From: Termitomyces sp. T153
Lineage: Eukaryota; Basidiomycota; Agaricomycetes; Agaricales; Lyophyllaceae
Direction: 5' to 3'
DNA length: 64,000 nucleotides
NCBI GenBank assembly: GCA_018296165.2
Contig: JACKQL020000083.1
Location: 62,001-126,000, forward strand
In this document: positions 45,733 through 56,337 of the stretch, in pieces
How positions within the stretch are numbered: the stretch's first letter is position 1
Layout: the number at the start of each line of letters is the position of its first letter
Made by a program: the position numbers and the translations under genes
The notes under the pieces: generated by a model
What the model saw: only the letters and a program-made list of their open reading frames with translations
The model's database searches: none
Told to the model about the DNA's origin: nothing

Positions 45733-46968
45733 CTACATCACAACACAATCATCTTTCTTCTCTGCTTGTTCTTCAGCAGCCAAAATAGCCTTCTCTTCAT
45801 CACTCAACAGCTATAAGTACTGTCATTAAGCCAGGCATAATATAAGGATGGAAAGAGATAAGATACATACACCCTTCTGGGCGCGTGCCCGCATCGCCTT
45901 GAGTCTGCTTTCTCTCTCTGCCTTTGCGCGTCTGAATTACATTTATCGATACAATAGTAGGGATTTAACGTCGTGAGGTACATTGAATGTGTTGATCAAG
46001 CGCATGCAAAGATGGGTGGTGGTACAAATGCGTTTTAGTCGATGAGTGGAGTCGCAGTGGAGACAGGTTTTGATCGTGTATAGTTTCAAGATTATTAGTC
46101 AGAGAAGTCGCCAAGGATTCATTAGAGATGATAAAAGTGCTAATGAATTATGAGTTGTCAGAATGGATGTAGGAAAATATACATACCTATCGGTCTTAGA
46201 AAATAAAGAGTGAGAAGAGGAGCTTGAAGGTTTCGAAACAACAGGAGCTGATGATGACCCGGATTTAGATCCTTGTGTGGCAATTTTTGCGGATGCAGCA
46301 GCTTTCTTAACAGCATCTAAAGTGGCTACGCCAGCAGCGGTCGCTTTGGAATTCAAATTCTTTGCCTTTGCACCGGTGAAAAGATTGGTCGCCCGTGGTC
46401 GAGAGGTCGACGGAGCAGGAGCAGAAACTGGTGTGCAACTATGATCTGTAGGAAATCGGTGGGTAGGGCAAAATTGGTTGTGGCAAATCTAGGAACAATG
46501 TTAGGACCCAGACCATCAAGAAATGCGCAGTACATACGTCACATAGAATAGGTTGGAATAGCACTTTGTTGCAATTTGCTCGTGCACAGACAGGCATAGT
46601 TCTCGCCCTACCAGTTTTGCCGGTCATTACAGGACACTCCTTCATGATATGGTCTTCCATCCTGTCATTGGGATCTTGTCCTGGACGTACTGCCACTGGA
46701 GTATTACAGAACGGGCCTACCATGATTTATAAATACTTGCTCAAGCTAGTAAGTGATGTAAAGGGAACATACAATCTGGTGCTACACGGTTGAACCTGCC
46801 CTCATCGTACTTTGGACACTTGTGAGCAGCGACCTTGAAGTGTTCCTGGCAGAAGGATTCCTGACAATGCTGACATTTAAATGGCAGAAAGTCAATGAGG
46901 AGACATGAGGGATGAGAGCACTGTTTGCCGATAGATAGAAGCTGGGTGCCATTGTCGGTGACGGACAT
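45733..46968 (-). CDS. AN1-type zinc-finger protein with C-terminal CaaX box
   Basis: It resembles ZFAND2/AIRAP proteins, which couple to the proteasome and Cdc48/p97 in protein quality control. Five exons (46968-46773, 46716-46538, 46488-46187, 45931-45871, 45810-45733) encode 271 residues. There are two AN1 fingers: CSHPSC...CQHCQESFCQEHFKVAAHKC (about 17-51) and CARANCNKVLF...CDICHNQFCPTHRFPTDHSC (about 107-145). A Ser/Ala/Lys-rich middle is followed by a charged helix (RAKAERESRLKAMRARAQKG) and the end KKDDCVVM, a good CaaX prenylation signal. The intron between exons 3 and 4 is 255 nt, much longer than any other in the island. ZFAND2B-type proteins are also lipidated at the C-terminus, supporting the call. 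Confidence 0.88.
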
Positions 46969-47193
46969 ATTCGGTCCAATGACGGCTGGTATAGAGGAAA
47001 AGAGAACGAGTGTGAGTGAATATAAGTATGTGTAGGGCTTACGCGGCCTTGCTCGCTACGCGTCCCTTTGTGGCTGATTGAGGTCGAATGTTCGAAGCTA
47101 AACTATCATAAATCATCGATCATCCTTTGTAAGGTTGCTGACAAAAGACTGCTCGGTTGCTGACAAAGGATTTGGTTGTGCTCTCATTGCATT
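46969..47193. promoter_or_regulatory. divergent promoter region, AN1 protein / histidine phosphatase
   Basis: 225 bp between divergent ATG codons. It contains GCCTTGCTCGCTACGCG and a directly repeated GCTGACAAA (about 47128 and 47159); no TATA box is evident. Confidence 0.4.
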
Positions 47194-48354
47194 ATGACCA
47201 GCTCGGATGGTGACGATTCTGTCACCGTCAAGTTTACTTTTGTGAGGGTCACTGTTACTTTGATTCACCTCAGGCTGATGGACAGCAGATTCGACACGGA
47301 GAATCGACGGACAATCTGGTTTGCACGACTAGCTCCTATACATCCAACAAAAATGATGATAATGTCAAGTAATTAGCGTTCTGTTTGGGCTGGCTGGAGA
47401 GATTCCAAACTATCGAATCATGGTAATGATTGTGAAAAACTCACATGATCATATTTACCGTTGCTTTACTCATGCAGGAAAGCATGTAAGTTGAAAACCA
47501 TGATGGGTCAAATTCAACTGTTTAACGATGTGCAGCAATCGGAAGCACTTGCAGAATTTTTCGCAGACACGAGCCTCACTGCCATACACTCATCAACTTT
47601 AGAACGTGCCTTTCTGACTGCCAAAGCCCTACAGGCTGCGCAATCAAGTTTTGTGCCTCTTGAAACTTCGCCGCTTCTTCGCGAACAGAATTTCGGGCGT
47701 GGCGAGGGTCAACGCTATGACGTTCGAAAGAAGCCACGTTTGTCTTTTGAAGAGCACATCGCGCAGGGCATTTTCATTCCACCGTTCAATCGATCTGATA
47801 GATACCCGGGTGGTGAAAGTCTTGACGACGTTTCAAAACGCGCCGATGCTATTGTCAAAGACATTATCCTTCCCTATGTGAAAAAAGCAACAAGAGAAGG
47901 CATTCAGGATATGCATATTGCCTTCGTGAGCCACGGCATCTTTATCGCAGAGCTCATCACGTTGTTAGCAGCCCAAGGTGGAAGTAGCCTTCGGCCCAAA
48001 CAGTTTCGTGGTCTGCGTAATACTGGTTGGACGCTTGTTACAGTGAAAGCAATTGTTGGTTGCCGCCATGCTTTGCTGAAATCATGCTAAAGACTCCTTA
48101 GAGAGATAGCGAAGATGACGGGCAAGAGGTTTATCCTCCAGTCGTTCAGATTGTCCAGCATAATTCGTGCACACACCTAGATACCCTTGTGAGTAGACGC
48201 AAGTCTCGGAGATGAAGCTGAGAGCTTAAGTCATCGTTAGGTTCGGCAGAAGGGTGGTATTGGGAGCTCAGCTTATGATCCTGGACAGAAGGACATTAGG
48301 TCCTTCATGTCTTCCTCAAGAGAGACTAGACTGAAAGAGGTCCCGCTAAATTGA
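47194..48354 (+). CDS. histidine phosphatase (phosphoglycerate-mutase-like)
   Basis: A member of the two-histidine phosphatase superfamily; the substrate cannot be told from sequence. Seven exons (47194-47241, 47289-47318, 47377-47422, 47478-47485, 47536-48054, 48102-48188, 48241-48354) encode 283 residues. The catalytic RHGES comes from the exon 1-2 join (FTFIRHGESTDNL), followed by RSVWAGWRDSKLSNHG, AIHSSTLERAFLTAKAL, LLREQNFGRGEG, PGGESLDDVSKR and the second catalytic His in FVSHGIFIAEL. The C-terminus reads VRQKGGIGSSAYDPGQKDI. Exon 4 is just 8 nt (GAAAGCAT), but without it the frame and the GKHQSEALAEFF segment are lost. It appears intact and resembles fungal cofactor-independent phosphoglycerate-mutase-like proteins. 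Confidence 0.9.
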
Positions 48355-48836
48355 GTCCATCATGGACTTCTACGAGTTGATGCATGATGTATGTGAACCA
48401 AATGTGTGCGAGGGCAGGAATAACAACTTTGAGACGAGCCATAATATCTCACATTCTTTATCCTGGAATCATCCTTATGATATATGATGGGAGACGTGCT
48501 TGACGGGCCTCGACTGAACTTGGGTGTTATTTCAAGATTTTGACTGATATACAGAAAACACTCGAAACTCATTGAGGGATCGATATCGAACGTACCGAAA
48601 CATGGAGGCGTAATAATACAGAAAGGTTTTCACTTGGCCAAGCGAGGCATGACAAGCCATACATTCTGAAGAATGAAGCGATCGTTCTAATAGCCTTCAA
48701 TAACTCTCTAGGATGTCTCCTCGCTCGCCAGCGATTTGAACAGATGCGAAATATGTCTGTCTACGCGACAAAGGTTAGCAGAGTTCATTCTACAATTCGG
48801 GGTGGTCTCACCTACTCATGACTAAAGAAAGATATA
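48355..48836. other. convergent intergenic region, no gene seen
   Basis: 482 bp between the stops of two convergent genes. A minus-strand frame at 48360-48572 has no family features. Confidence 0.5.
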
Positions 48837-49200
48837 TCAGTTAGAACCGTAAGGTAAAAGGCGTTTCTTCAGCTTAACGGCCTGGGTGTCTGTCGCGTAA
48901 GCGGTCTGTCCGAGGCGGTTGATTCTAGCTGGACTTTTGGAGTTATTGAGATGTGAATGACAAGCCTTTCCCTAAAGACATATCAGGCTACATGAAACCG
49001 AGCTCGTCCAACAAACGGATACGAACGCGTTTGAATGTCACACCCGACGCCAGTGACCGCCACCGTTTCTTTGCTCCAGAGTGTGATTTCATTTTATAGC
49101 CGGCCTGAGAAACGGCAGTTGTAGAGAAAAGTCGGTTCATGATGACCGACGGCTGGGCCGGCCATGACAGAGGACTAGGCAGTAGCCGACCGAGGAGCAT
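48837..49200 (-). CDS. mitochondrial large-subunit ribosomal protein bL35m
   Basis: A small, basic protein of the mitochondrial 54S subunit. Two exons (49200-49027 and 48971-48837, 55-nt intron) give 102 residues from the ATG at 49200; the frame is open to an earlier ATG at 49260. A presequence (MLLGRLLPSPLSWP ... RLFSTTAVSQAG) precedes YKMKSHSGAKKRW, then FKRGKACHSHLNNSKSP across the splice and RINRLGQTAYAT. This matches the KxKTxxGxxKRF ... GKxxxxHL ... K plan of bL35. Its upstream region is shared with the divergent UFD2 gene. Confidence 0.9.
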
Positions 49201-49345
49201 CAGGGTGGTCGTGGCAAAAGATGTGGACTTTTGGAAATCTCTTCCGACCACGTGCCTCAAATCCTCGATCCAGTGGCCACTGAATTGTCTTTGTACTTAC
49301 TAAACTCATCTACTTTATTCTATCAACAAGGACCACACGACTGCT
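49201..49345. promoter_or_regulatory. divergent promoter region, bL35m / UFD2
   Basis: 145 bp (85 bp if bL35m starts at 49260) separate two divergent ATG codons, making a compact bidirectional promoter. No TATA box is obvious. Confidence 0.45.
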
Positions 49346-52300
49346 ATGAGCGATAATCCTAGCACTCCTATAGATGATGCTGAGCGTGTACGTACCAGAC
49401 GAGTCATTGACCTGATAGTGCGCTATATTTAATCTAGATTCGGATGAAACGTTTGGCGAAATTGCAGACCGCTGAGCGTTCAGGAAGGACATCTCCTGCT
49501 GCATCCACTAGTACTTTGCCGCCTACTCAATCGAAGCCTCTGGTGGTCAAACCTCCACCTGTCTCCTCACCTGCTAAAAAACCATCTCCTGCACCTGTTG
49601 TTCCCTTACCGGTACCAGTGAAGAAGAAAGCTCCATCAAAATTAGACCTTGCTTCTTGGGAGCATGAAAGTATTGGTTTTGTCTTTAATGTAACGTTGGA
49701 GGTACGCCTTATGCATTGCTGCTGAGATACGTGCAAACATAATATCCACCGATATATAGCGATCAGTGGCAGACCAAACAGCTTATGAGACAGTATGGTT
49801 GAAGCATCTAGCGGAGGAATTCGAGTCCGAAGGCCTCAGTATGCATTTTCTCTCGATTCAATCTTAAGTCCGGCTGACAGGCCTTCATCACCAGAAAACA
49901 CACTGCTGAATGCTGATCTAGCCGACCGAATTTTGATTGCGCGGCTCGAACTAGATCCTGGTGCCATGTGGCAAGTGAAATGGTTGGGCTCAATGAGTGA
50001 GGGCTAACGGTTGAATAGCGATGACCTGGAATATCTACCAGTACTCGCGTCTCTCCCAGCTCAACAAACGACATTTGAGTACCTTGTTGGGACCTGGAAG
50101 CGAGTAAATGCCACGAAATCTGCTCTTCTCAAGAAGGTATACTCTGCTGAGGATTGAGGAAGGCCGAGATAAATTGATCAGTGCACACAGGGATATTCTC
50201 CTTCGGACACACAAGCAGCCCTTCTCCGGCTAGAAAAACTACGAGAACTCGTTATCAGCTATACTGGACTTACTCTGCAGGAGCCAGAAATGTTTCCTCA
50301 ACCTCAAGGGTGCGTTCAATTGACCATTGAGCGAGCTCTCTTTATCCATCAAATGATCTAGACGCATGCTTGGTCCAGCTGAACTCGTCGCACCTTTGCT
50401 GTCTCTCTCAGCCCTTTCTGGCCCCCTTCTTGCACCGTCCTCTTCTCCCAATACTCTTACTCCTTCCGACATTGAACAGTTCCTTCAAGACCTGGCCCGT
50501 CGCTTTGAGCCCGATAATGAGATTGATGGTATCCTTGGCCCGGTTGTCAAATCACTTCTTTTCCACGAATCACTCTTCCGACCTGAGGGACTTGGAGGTG
50601 GTGATGCGAGTTGGAGAGGTGTAGTAGGTGGCCTCGAGCTGCTTGTATCCATCAAGGCCATCGCGATGATGATCACGAGGATGGAAGAGTGGAATCCTGC
50701 CAGTGCCACAGCACCTACTTTTGAGAGGATGGCTTTACTTGGCCCACTCTGCCGACTTGGGGTATTTTCACGAGAATGGGTGAATCTCTTTTTTTCATCT
50801 CAGCTGGCTGTGTCTTGAAACCATTCGTCAGCCAGCACTTGGGACGTCGTATTTTTCTGACCCGGCGAAGCGCAGTAGGGACAATGTTGAATCCTCTTTT
50901 GCGAGCTTGCGCGGAACGCTCAAGAGCTTGCAGGTCAGGACTCAAAGTTTCAAATAGTTAACACGTCATGCTGATTGTGACCCAGTCCTCCCTCTTCCAA
51001 ATATTCAATACCCTCGTGAGAGCAGGCCCAGAGCCTCGTGAAGCTGTCTTACAGTGGTTTGCTCGCGTGATATCTTTGAATTCGAAGCGGGCTGGAACAC
51101 ATGTTAGTGAACGCTTTACGTTCTGCTCTTACAGCTTTATAATCGTGCTATAGGTTGACCCCGAAACAGTAGCATCTGATTCATTCATGGTCAACCTTCA
51201 AACTATATTGCTTCGTTTTGCTGAACCATTCATGGACGCCAACTATTCGAAGGTATTCAGGGTTCATTCCGGCATTTGTCATCGATCATGAATTCCTTCA
51301 GATGGATCGCATAGATCCCCTTTTCTACGCACAATCCTCATGTATCAATTTGAAAGAGGAGACTCGTATAAAGGCTACTAGCGACGAGGCTGTTGAATGG
51401 GAACGTGCCCACAGAAATCCCAATGGTCCGTCCTACCACTTTTGTTTGTAGACAATCTGACTCAAAATGCAGCGCCTGAACCCAATTTCATCTCGAACAT
51501 ATTCTATCTGACTGTTGCAATGAGTCATTATGGTTACCTCAAGACAATACAGACCTTCAACAACCTCGCAAAACATTTAGAGGACTTGAAGCGACATCTT
51601 GAATTTATCAACGGTGACGGATCCTGGATGGGGGTATTTTATATTCAATTATCATTGCTGTAGCAAAATTAGCTGATCTATTCGTTTCCAGTCTCCAATG
51701 CAAGCTCGTGTGGAGGCTACAATCAATCAAGTCAAAGTCAGTTGCCCTACCATCGTTCGATGAAGCATCTAATTGACCTCTCGACAGAACGAGCAAAACA
51801 AGATCCGGATTCAACAGCTCGCATTCCAAACTCAACTCTGTGATCCTGAATTCACCTTCCGTTCAGTCGGTTTTACAATATTCTTGTCAACGTGGGTGAT
51901 CAGACAGGTGGATCCGAAGAAAACGCATCCAAATCCCCCAGCCCAGTCAGTATATTCCCTCGTGGCACCTGACGATGTGTCTAACTAAGTGAATGGTCGC
52001 AGGATCCTATTACCCGAGGAAGTGCCCCTATCATTTCGTGTACTGCCAGAGTATATTATCGAAGACATTGTCGAGTATTTCCTTTTTGTCGTGCAGTGTG
52101 TCTTTTAGCATCCCCATCATTGCTTCTGCGATGCTAACGTGAGCCAAAAAGAACATCCCCAGACAAGTTTGAAATGACAGGGAAGATCGAACTCATGACT
52201 TTCGTTCTAACATTCCTGAACTGCACATGGTACATCAAGAACCCCTTCTTAAAAGCAAAAATCAACGACGTGAGTTGAAAGTCTCTCATCTGGTGCTGAG

Positions 52301-53769
52301 ATATTAATTCTTTCATAAGCTATTGTTTATGAGCGTCTGGGGCTATGGATACGAGAAACATGGCGTTTTGGGAAACCTTCTGAATACTCATCAGGTTGCA
52401 CTTGAACACTTGATGCCAGCCTTGATGCATTTCTATATTGGTAACTTTCGCTGTCGTTAGGTAGATGTTTGCTGATTGTCTTCGTGGTCAGAGGTCGAAC
52501 AGACTGGAGCAAGCTCTCAGTTCTACGACAAATTTAGTACGCTCTAAACTCATTTCTCCGACAGCGACTGACCATCACACTACAGATGCCCGGTATTCCC
52601 TTTTCTCTACCACACTCCACCAGTTTTTCTTACATTCGACGAAGGCGCAATATTTCGTATATCTTGAAGGTCATCTGGAACAATCCAACCCACCGGAAAG
52701 CTCTGAGTATTGAAGCCAAGTGAGTTTCAGTTGTGTGGATTCGGTGAAGATTTATAAAGCATACACTTAGGAACGTCGACAAATTTGTTCGCTTCATCAA
52801 TCTCATGATGAACGATGTCACTTACCTTATGAACGAGTCGTTCACTGAGCTTACCCAAATCCACGAAATCCAGGTAGAAATGAAGGATCAGGGGACATGG
52901 AATTCGAGGACCCAGGAATACCGCCGTGAGCGAGAGGGCATGCTGCGTTCCTTGGAGCGTCAAGCGTCCAGTTACACAACGCTTAGTCGTTCCACGGTCG
53001 AACTCTTGAAAGTTTTCACGGCGGAAACGAAGGCACCTTTCATGGTGCCCGAGATCGTTGACAGACTGGCCGCCATGTTGGACTACAACCTCGTTGCTCT
53101 CGCTGGTCCTAAGTATCAAGAGCTCAAAGTCCAAGATCCGGAAAAGCTCAAATTCGATCCAAAGGCGTTGCTCTCTGATATCATTCAGGTGTTTTTGAAC
53201 CTAAGTGATCAACCAGATTTTATTCGTGCTGTTGCCGGTGATGCTCGCAGTTTCTCCAGAGAAGTTTTTGAAAAAGCTGCGGATGTCGCATTTCGGGTCA
53301 ACTTGAAATCCTCTGCGGAGATCGAGCAACTCATGACTTTCGTCGCAAATGTTGAAGAAGTGAAATTGGCGCTAGAGGTGGACGATGACGATCTTGGAGA
53401 AATTCCAGACGAATTCCAAGGCAAGTAATCGAGAGCCTCTTGAGATACTTTGCTGATCTCTATTCTGTAGACCCATTGATGGCAACAATCATGCGTGATC
53501 CTGTCCGACTTCCTTCTTCTAAGACGGTCGTTGACCGCTCGACAATCAAGTCGCATCTACTTTCCGATCCCACCGATCCTTTCAACCGGTCCCCGTTGAA
53601 GATAGAAGACGTAATACCAGGTGAATTCTGATTGATTGGCCTAAAATAATCACCATTGAAACTTTGGTCAGACCTCGAGCTTAAAGCTCGTATAGATGCA
53701 TTCTTGATCGAACGAAGAAATAAGGATAAAGATCAGCAAGATGTAGATATGACCGAGGCCAGGTCTTGA
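49346..53769 (+). CDS. UFD2: ubiquitin conjugation factor E4, U-box ligase
   Basis: It extends short ubiquitin chains and works with Cdc48 in protein quality control. I resolve 23 exons: 49346-49387, 49438-49701, 49760-49838, 49895-49967, 50019-50136, 50191-50309, 50362-50779, 50832-50933, 50986-51102, 51154-51252, 51302-51425, 51473-51633, 51692-51736, 51788-51945, 52003-52095, 52152-52269, 52320-52440, 52492-52536, 52586-52592, 52645-52719, 52771-53420, 53471-53620, 53672-53769; 1091 residues, typical for UFD2. The N-terminus is Pro/Ser/Lys-rich. The core has [52 protein letters not shown] and [19 protein letters not shown]. The U-box is [20 protein letters not shown] then [10 protein letters not shown] and [13 protein letters not shown]. 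Exon 19 is only 7 nt, and intron 21 has a GC donor (GCAAGT). Confidence 0.95.
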
Positions 53770-53836
53770 AGCGTGATTGTACAATTGTCAATATAATGAA
53801 TGTAATAGAAGTATCCAGTCGCAGAGAGATTCGACA

Positions 53837-54716
53837 TCATCGCTTTCTCTTTTTGGGTGGGCGACCGATAGGCGCAGATTCGCCCCCGCCTCCTCTACCT
53901 CCTCGGCCTCGACCAGTGGCTCCCTTCTTTGTAAACTTGCCACGACCTCTGGTTGGTCTTGGAGATGAAGGGGCTAATAAATGGATCAGTGACAAACGTC
54001 TGAGAGGATTGTAGATACACACCTATTGACAGTTCGCGCATCTCGATGTCTTCATCCTCGACGTGATCTGTCCCCGCATCCGTTCCGGTTACAACACTGC
54101 TTGCTCTTAGACTGATACCGTCCTCGTCACCACTCTCCTGAGTCAAGGCGCTACTATCACTATCACCACCTACAAGTCCAGCCAAACTAAGTTTCGTCCT
54201 ACCGCGTTTCTTCCCTGTGCGAGGTATTGATGGGGGTGAAGGTACGGGAGAAGAAGGCAAGGATGCCGTGGCTCGCATTCGGCGCTCAGAAATCATCTTT
54301 TCAATTGATTCGTCGAAGGGTAACGTGAATTCCTCTCGGAAAAAGGGATGGGCGGCAAGGTTCTGGGATGGTGAAGGAGAGGGTATTGATATTGGAGTTG
54401 ACTTGTTCGATTTGGGCGATTCATAACCTTCGGCTTCCAAGTCCTAAGAATGATGAGCGAAAGGGCCTAAGAAGTTAAGAACACCCCTCACAATTGCTTC
54501 AAGGGCATCAAGATTATAACATGACTTCAGCTTTGTCCAGAGGTCGTCAATGGACACCAGGCGGCTCGTGTCTTTGAATATCGCGTTCCGGATGGCGATG
54601 ACGTGAAAGTGGCGGTGCATTCCTATCGGTCGTGCACGCGTTATGGACCGGAAGAAAGAAATTTCGCCATCGACACTCTGCAGGAAGGATGCCGCTTCAT
54701 GTTTGTCATCGAACAT
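53837..54716 (-). CDS. EAF7: NuA4 histone acetyltransferase subunit (EAF7/MRGBP family)
   Basis: A subunit of the NuA4 acetyltransferase complex (MRGBP in animals). Three exons (54716-54492, 54443-54023, 53973-53837) encode 260 residues. The CT20/EAF7 domain is at the N-terminus: FLQSVDGEISFFRSITRARP, GMHRHFHVIAIRNAIFKDT, VSIDDLWTKLKSCYNLDALE. The middle is Ser/Pro/acid-rich with FTLPFDESIEKMISERR, and the end is an RGG-like basic tail (GRGRGGRGGGGE ... PPKKRKR) with a nuclear signal. The start at 54716 (MFDDKHEAASF) gives the normal family N-terminus; the frame is open upstream to 54884. It converges on UFD2 with 67 bp between stops and is the last gene before the repeats. Confidence 0.92.
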
Positions 54717-54949
54717 CGCAACGCGCCTCGCGCAACGCAGGTCGTGTGGACAAACCAAGTTCGTCTGCCATTGCCATTTTAGGAATGTGTAAGCATGTTG
54801 TCCAGAAGCCTTAAACTCAATCATGATTGGATTCCGGCTTATCAAATACATTTCCAAACCTTCGTGAGGTTTCCTTCGTCCCAATTCCCTTCACGATCGC
54901 CACGAAAGCGACTATAGCTCATGAAAGCTCATGGCTTTATTGATGACCG

Positions 54950-55640
54950 TATCCTTCATCTTCCTATCATTGTTGTTCTGCCTGGGTCGTCCCCTCTCGT
55001 TATCTCTGACGAGAAATGTCTCTGATAGCCCTTTTCTTGCTTCATGTTCCTAGCCTGTCCCCTTGCCAGTGCCTCAGCATACTGCTTCCAAAACCTGTCC
55101 TCATTTCTTAGCCAGTCCAAAACCAATGATTGTTTCAGGCAAAGATCAAGGTACTTCTTTTTCCAACATGCTGCCATTTTGCTTTGGCTTGACTTGTTTT
55201 GGTGACGCCAACCAAGAATCTTGATTCTTTGTTTCAGAGTCACATTCTCTTTTTTTATGAAGGCAGGTTCTTTCTTTTTCTTCTCTCCATGAGGTTTGAC
55301 ATTACAATTTTCAGGCCCTGTCCATGTTCAGGTAAAAAGCTTAATGTAGTGGTTAATAAATAACAAACTCTTACAATGCTTCTTCTTCAAGCTAACTGTT
55401 GTTTTCAAACCTCCACCAAGCTCCGTAAGTCATTCTACCACAGTCTTTTGATGGGATTCAAACTGAGCCAGCCCATGTTCATAGTCAGAAGTCCTTCCAA
55501 GAAGTTCTATTACTGCTTCTTTGTCATTACTGCTTCTTTGTCAATCAGGTTGGCATCATTATCCAACAATGTTTTGTCAGCCTCTGAAATTTTCTCCTTT
55601 GAGCTGTGAGATATGCCTGTCTTGAGGCATTGTAGTACTG
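54950..55640 (-). pseudogene. pogo/CENP-B-like transposase N-terminus, decayed
   Basis: Reading the minus strand from 55640 gives KEKISEADKTLLDNDANLID, YEHGLAQFESHQKTVVE and LTELGGGLKTTVSLKKKH, then KENVTLKQRIKILGWRHQNK and CLKQSLVLDWLRNEDRFWKQ near 55090-55250. The last part looks like the first helix-turn-helix of CENP-B/pogo-type transposases (Q-R-I-x-I-L-x-W plus KQxLVxxWLxxE). Stops interrupt the frames and no DDE catalytic domain is visible. CpG drops sharply at about 55010, so this marks the right edge of the gene island. Confidence 0.5.
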
Positions 55641-56337
55641 GTAAAGCAGAATCTAATCCACAAATTTTTGACTTAGTGATTTTTTCATCTGAATTTCAGT
55701 GATATTTTTGACATTCTAAATATGTACAAATAATATGTGCATGATGATGGATAAGAAAAAAACAATTTATGATCAAATATCTATTTATTTTAGGCAAAGT
55801 ATGGGTAGTACAGCAGTCTTGCAAAATATAAGACTCAAACTAGTTCTATCACAAGATTCTCTCTTTATGTGACTGTACACCACCTAATTAGTGGTCTACC
55901 ATTACAGAGCTCAAATACATATAAATCCCACTGCTATTGTTGCTACTACAAATAATCTTCAGCATGCAATCAACTTACAAAAAGCAAAGGCTGATTCTAA
56001 ACAGTTAGTCATGCATGCTTCTAATAATTCATCAAAAGCATTTGTAGTTTCTGAACCCACCTGATGCTGGCAGGATGATATAACATCCCCTGTCATGACA
56101 GGATAAGCCTGATATAACCACAGTTGTAATTACAGCACTGCTTGTTATATCAATCACATGTGATAACATCAACAGCATCAAATGTTAAAACAGACAAAAA
56201 AAATCAACCAAAGGGAATTGAACAAATAACCTTCTGGATGATGAGCACAATTCCAGGAAGACATATTAAAACCATTGAACTAACAGGCTGAGTGATAAAT
56301 CTTAACACATCAGGCCTATGTACCCATAGGGCCTGCC
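55641..56337. other. no gene recognised
   Basis: AT-rich, CpG-poor sequence with no open frames of note. The phrase TGATATAACA recurs in opposite-oriented forms near 56070-56165, which may be a remnant of a repeat end. Confidence 0.4.

Noticed and set aside
52593..52623. A 31-nt intron in UFD2 ending CCACCAG
   Set aside because: It gives an extra non-conserved insert. Using the acceptor at 52644 gives a normal 52-nt intron and the family sequence.
53766..54014. Plus-strand frame downstream of UFD2
   Set aside because: It is antisense to the EAF7 3' exon, which encodes a recognisable RGG-like tail.
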